The notes below the pieces were generated by a model that had not been told where the DNA came from, ran no database searches, and saw only the letters and a list, made by a program, of their open reading frames with translations. From the NCBI GenBank assembly GCA_964428835.1, contig CAYRZQ010000001.1, forward strand, positions 1-64,000: DNA of 64,000 nt. Reading direction: 5' to 3'. Within the stretch, counting starts at the first letter, position 1; the number at the start of each line of letters is the position of its first letter. The stretch is from JAIXWP01 sp964428835 (GTDB lineage: Bacteria; Bacteroidota; Bacteroidia; Flavobacteriales_D; Sanyastnellaceae). Position numbers and translations under genes: made by a program. Shown piece by piece: positions 61,176 through 64,000 of this stretch.

Positions 61176-64000
61176 TTAACTTCCTATTTTATTGAAATAG
61201 TTGTTGACTTTGTCTTTGTAGTACGGTTTCAAATCTGGAGGCACTGTTCGCAATAGCTCCGTTTCTTGCTGCTTCTTGCGAATATATTCCTCATACTTCT
61301 GCGGATTGCTAACAGGAAAATCACGAGACTCGTTTGACTTTCTTTGATTGTCCTGATCACGAGTACGCTCGGCTTCTTCGGCCTTCAATAATCGAATCAT
61401 GATGTCTTGTTGCCTTCTCAGAGTATTCTCATCGATTCTATTATTGACAATATCTTTCTGCAACTGCTCCATGTCTTTCGCAATTTGCTTCATCTCGTTA
61501 CCTTGGCCGCTTCCGTCCTGATTCATTTCAGCTGCCTTCTCCTCCATCATTTTTCGAATTGCTGCTTGTTTAGCTGCCATCTCCGCAAGTTGCTTGCTCA
61601 TCTCTCCTTGACCGCCTTTATTTTCGCCCTTATTCTGGCCTTTCTTCTTCATCTCTTCGAGCTGTTTGGACAAGGCTTCCTGCATTTTCTTTATGTCGCC
61701 GGCGCTCGGTTTGGGTTTGTTTCCACTTCCTCCGGGCTTTTCACAATTCCCTTGACCAGGCTTGCTTTGAGATTGCTGTTGTTGCATTTGCTTCAACGCT
61801 TCATCAAGCATCAAGGCCAGGTTATTAAATGATGTCATTGCATACTGTTGAGCAGTCGTAATCTCTGGTGTTCGTTTATCTGGCACGCCTTCCAGCGCAC
61901 TTTGCATATTGTCATTGATCTGATTGATTTCTCGATTCACTGCCGCGGAGATTTGAGGTACGCGTTTGCTCAAAGCAAAGAGTGAATCTTCAACCATTTT
62001 GGCGTCGTCCTTCAGTTTTCTTTGAATTTGTCCTAGTTTGATATACTGTGGGTCGCGCGCATCTGTTTTTTTGAAACGATTCATCAGAGCTTCTTGATCA
62101 AAGCTCAATGTAATGATGTTCTCTAGCAAAGCGCGCAGGGCATCCATGTCTTCTTGCTGTTGCTCTTGCTCAGCGCCTTGCATCGCCATTTCCATCTGTT
62201 GCTGCATTTGCTTCATTTTGTCAGCGGCAGACTTCTGGGATTTACTTGCGCCTCCCTTTTTATTCTTCTGCAATTGGTCGGAACTCTCCTTTTGGTCCTT
62301 CTGTATTTCTTGCTCTTGCTGCTCAGTATCAGGCATGGAATTGGGGCTTTCCAACTCTTGATTTTTCTTCTCTAAATCGTCCAGATCCTTCTTGATCTCT
62401 TCAAATTCTTTGTTGAGCTCTTCTTGTTTTTCTTTCAACTCTTCCGCATTCGCGTCTTTTTGCTCGCTCTCCTTACTTAACTCCTCTTGTTTTTCTGCAA
62501 GTTTTTCCAGCTTCTCCAAAGTTTGTTCGAACTTCTGCTCAAACTCTAATTGCTTAAACTGTTCTAACGCTCGATCAAGCTCTTTCTCCATGTCTTCAGC
62601 ATTCATCTGCATTTTGTCGAGCTCTTTTTGTATTTCGTTTTTGTCCAGCTCTTCCATCATTTTACGAATCTCTTCCATCAGCTTTTCCAACTCTGGATTC
62701 ATAATTTCATCCATCAATTTTTCAAGCTGTTGCTGTTTTTCCAACAAATTTTCCTGCTGTTGAAATTCGTTTTGCTGATTATTCTTTTCTTTGTTTTCCT
62801 TTTGAATATCCTGAATTTGCTTTTGTAGCTCTTGTTGTCTTTTCAGAATATCCTCCATCTTCTTCTTGTCTTGCCAAGTCATTTCCTTCTTCTCGAGAAG
62901 TTGGCGTTGCAAATCCTCCAATTCTTTTTCCAGCTTTTTCGAATCTTTCAGGCTCTCTTCAAGCTTTGACTTGATATCCTCATTCTTTTGCTCTACCATG
63001 GCCTCTAACTCATCCTCCGAAGGGAGTTTGTATTCAAGGGTTGCACTTTTTGTCGATTTGCTTCCATTGACACCATCATTGTCCCAAATTTCAAAATAGT
63101 AGTTTAGAATATTTCCCGGTTGAACGTTGAGTTCATTCAAATTCCACGTGAAAAAGAAATTATCTGTGCTCAACTGATTGGACACTCCAACTTCCTTGAC
63201 TACCCAAGAGGCTCCTTCGTCCCCTTCTGATTTTCTCAACTGATAATTAAAAGTCAGTTTTTTAAAACCATAATCGTCTTTTACATCTCCAGTAAAATAC
63301 AGCTGCTTCAACGACATGCTATCGCGCTCTTCGTTTACGTTGATGTTGGGATACAAATCTGGTACAACTTGGATGCGGTATAAAACACTATCCGTTCCTT
63401 TCACATATTGATTGGCCGCGTGCACCACATATTCTGTGTTTGCAAATGCTGTTTTTGAAAATTTGAAAAGATCGTTGTTGTTGTTCAAAACGTAAGTACT
63501 GTCGCCGTAGCGAATGCTGAGAACTTCTGTGTTCTTCGTGTTAAAGTCCCAATTGATTCGTGTTCCAACGGGTACAGTAACATCTCCCGTATTTCGAATG
63601 GTCTCATTGATTTTCTTGGTGTACGCAGGATAGTTAAGCGCCAATGCAAAATCTACAAGCGCCGGTACTGGAAAAACTTCCAGTTCGTACATGTCGCTAT
63701 AAAATCCAGAAGCGTAAAAGTTGAATGCTGTTGACTCTTTTACATTTCTGAACGTATATGAAAAATGAAAGGCGTCAATTCTTTCCAGTAAATACTGCTG
63801 GTCATTTAGCACGAGGTAAACTTTTTCAGGAATCTCCTTTCCTTTCAAAGTAATGTTTATCGTAAAATCTTGATTCTGCGCGGCCTTGAGTTCTTCATTA
63901 TCAACCGAGATTTTGAACGGTGCCTCTTCTACAATTAGCTGTCCATGCTTAATTAGTCTTTCCGTTGGTTTGGTAAGAACGCTTGGCGCGGCAAAAAGAA
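61176..64000 (-). CDS. DUF4175-like large coiled-coil envelope protein, partial (5' end outside window)
   Basis: The minus-strand frame is open beyond 63848 to the window end, so the true start lies outside; at least 941 residues are visible. The visible N-terminal half has several Ig-like segments (PAYTKKINETIRNTGDVTVPVGTRINWDF and similar). From about residue 350 of the visible part it is a very long charged coiled coil rich in Gln, Lys and Glu (LEEIMNPELEKLMEEIRKMMEELDKNEIQKELDK-type), then a Gly/Lys/Gln low-complexity stretch and a basic tail. This layout matches the large DUF4175-type proteins of Bacteroidota, in which the missing N-terminus holds membrane helices. Function unknown. Confidence 0.8.
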   Translation of the reverse strand, partial: LFAAPSVLTKPTERLIKHGQLIVEEAPFKISVDNEELKAAQNQDFTINITLKGKEIPEKVYLVLNDQQYLLERIDAFHFSYTFRNVKESTAFNFYASGFYSDMYELEVFPVPALVDFALALNYPAYTKKINETIRNTGDVTVPVGTRINWDFNTKNTEVLSIRYGDSTYVLNNNNDLFKFSKTAFANTEYVVHAANQYVKGTDSVLYRIQVVPDLYPNINVNEERDSMSLKQLYFTGDVKDDYGFKKLTFNYQLRKSEGDEGASWVVKEVGVSNQLSTDNFFFTWNLNELNVQPGNILNYYFEIWDNDGVNGSKSTKSATLEYKLPSEDELEAMVEQKNEDIKSKLEESLKDSKKLEKELEDLQRQLLEKKEMTWQDKKKMEDILKRQQELQKQIQDIQKENKEKNNQQNEFQQQENLLEKQQQLEKLMDEIMNPELEKLMEEIRKMMEELDKNEIQKELDKMQMNAEDMEKELDRALEQFKQLEFEQKFEQTLEKLEKLAEKQEELSKESEQKDANAEELKEKQEELNKEFEEIKKDLDDLEKKNQELESPNSMPDTEQQEQEIQKDQKESSDQLQKNKKGGASKSQKSAADKMKQMQQQMEMAMQGAEQEQQQEDMDALRALLENIITLSFDQEALMNRFKKTDARDPQYIKLGQIQRKLKDDAKMVEDSLFALSKRVPQISAAVNREINQINDNMQSALEGVPDKRTPEITTAQQYAMTSFNNLALMLDEALKQMQQQQSQSKPGQGNCEKPGGSGNKPKPSAGDIKKMQEALSKQLEEMKKKGQNKGENKGGQGEMSKQLAEMAAKQAAIRKMMEEKAAEMNQDGSGQGNEMKQIAKDMEQLQKDIVNNRIDENTLRRQQDIMIRLLKAEEAERTRDQDNQRKSNESRDFPVSNPQKYEEYIRKKQQETELLRTVPPDLKPYYKDKVNNYFNKIGS

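Overview
The window is chromosomal DNA of a Bacteroidota bacterium, most likely a flavobacterium-like lineage of the Cryomorphaceae/Crocinitomicaceae type; the family-level placement is inference. The evidence is type IX secretion (T9SS) C-terminal sorting domains of both kinds (gliding-motility-type and type A), a TonB/ExbB/ExbD/ExbD/TonB locus, TPR-type and propeller-type histidine kinases, DUF4292, DUF2795 and DUF5522 proteins, and promoters of the Bacteroidota form TTG-N17..23-TAnnTTTG. Shine-Dalgarno sequences are scarce, and several genes start with GTG or TTG.

Layout. 1-3.4 kb (minus): a partial S41 peptidase, rnpA, a second S41 peptidase, a dCMP deaminase and a small DUF2795 protein. 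3.5-12.7 kb (minus): a NarL-type two-component pair, DNA polymerase IV, a small acidic lipoprotein, a LytS/LytTR-type two-component pair with a giant propeller sensor, and gpsA. 12.7-16.7 kb (plus): a 1.3-kilo-residue T9SS-exported protein. 16.7-23 kb (plus): enoyl-CoA hydratase, dUTPase, a sugar-nucleotidyltransferase, and three envelope genes (TPR lipoprotein, DUF4292 lipoprotein, EnvC-type LytM factor). 23-26.2 kb: an ACC-deaminase-like PLP enzyme (minus), a DUF5522 protein and urocanate hydratase.

26.3-35.4 kb (plus) is the most interesting regulatory unit. A small outer-membrane-type protein plus a T9SS-exported CotH-like protein are followed by a TetR regulator with a TolC/HlyD/RND efflux pump. 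Both transcription units carry the same palindrome, GGAAACG-N14/15-CGTTTCC, at almost the same distance from a TAnnTTTG -7 box, which suggests one regulon. 35.5-37.8 kb (minus) holds a second unusual unit: a protein with only an N-terminal extension and a TonB-receptor plug (no barrel), then an ECF sigma factor and a one-TM TPR protein overlapping it by 4 bp.

37.9-50.7 kb carries an enlarged PurF, a Cys-rich T9SS-exported protein, a polyprenyl synthase, a YwqK/MORN-type lipoprotein, a glucosaminidase with LysM domains, tRNA-Gln, an aldehyde dehydrogenase resembling 2-aminomuconate-semialdehyde dehydrogenase, MltD and an FKBP. 50.8-59 kb (plus) has ftsX, the complete ExbB/ExbD/ExbD/TonB energy-transduction locus with a second TonB, a small membrane protein, a PstS-like lipoprotein and a TPR protein. 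59-64 kb (minus) has an XRE regulator, an SLC1-type symporter and the C-terminal part of a very large DUF4175-like coiled-coil protein that runs off the window end.

No CRISPR array, transposase, prophage or rRNA was recognised. Most of the window is ordinary core genome. The candidates for new biology are the paired operators at 26.3/28.8 kb and the plug-only/ECF/TPR unit at 35.5-37.8 kb.
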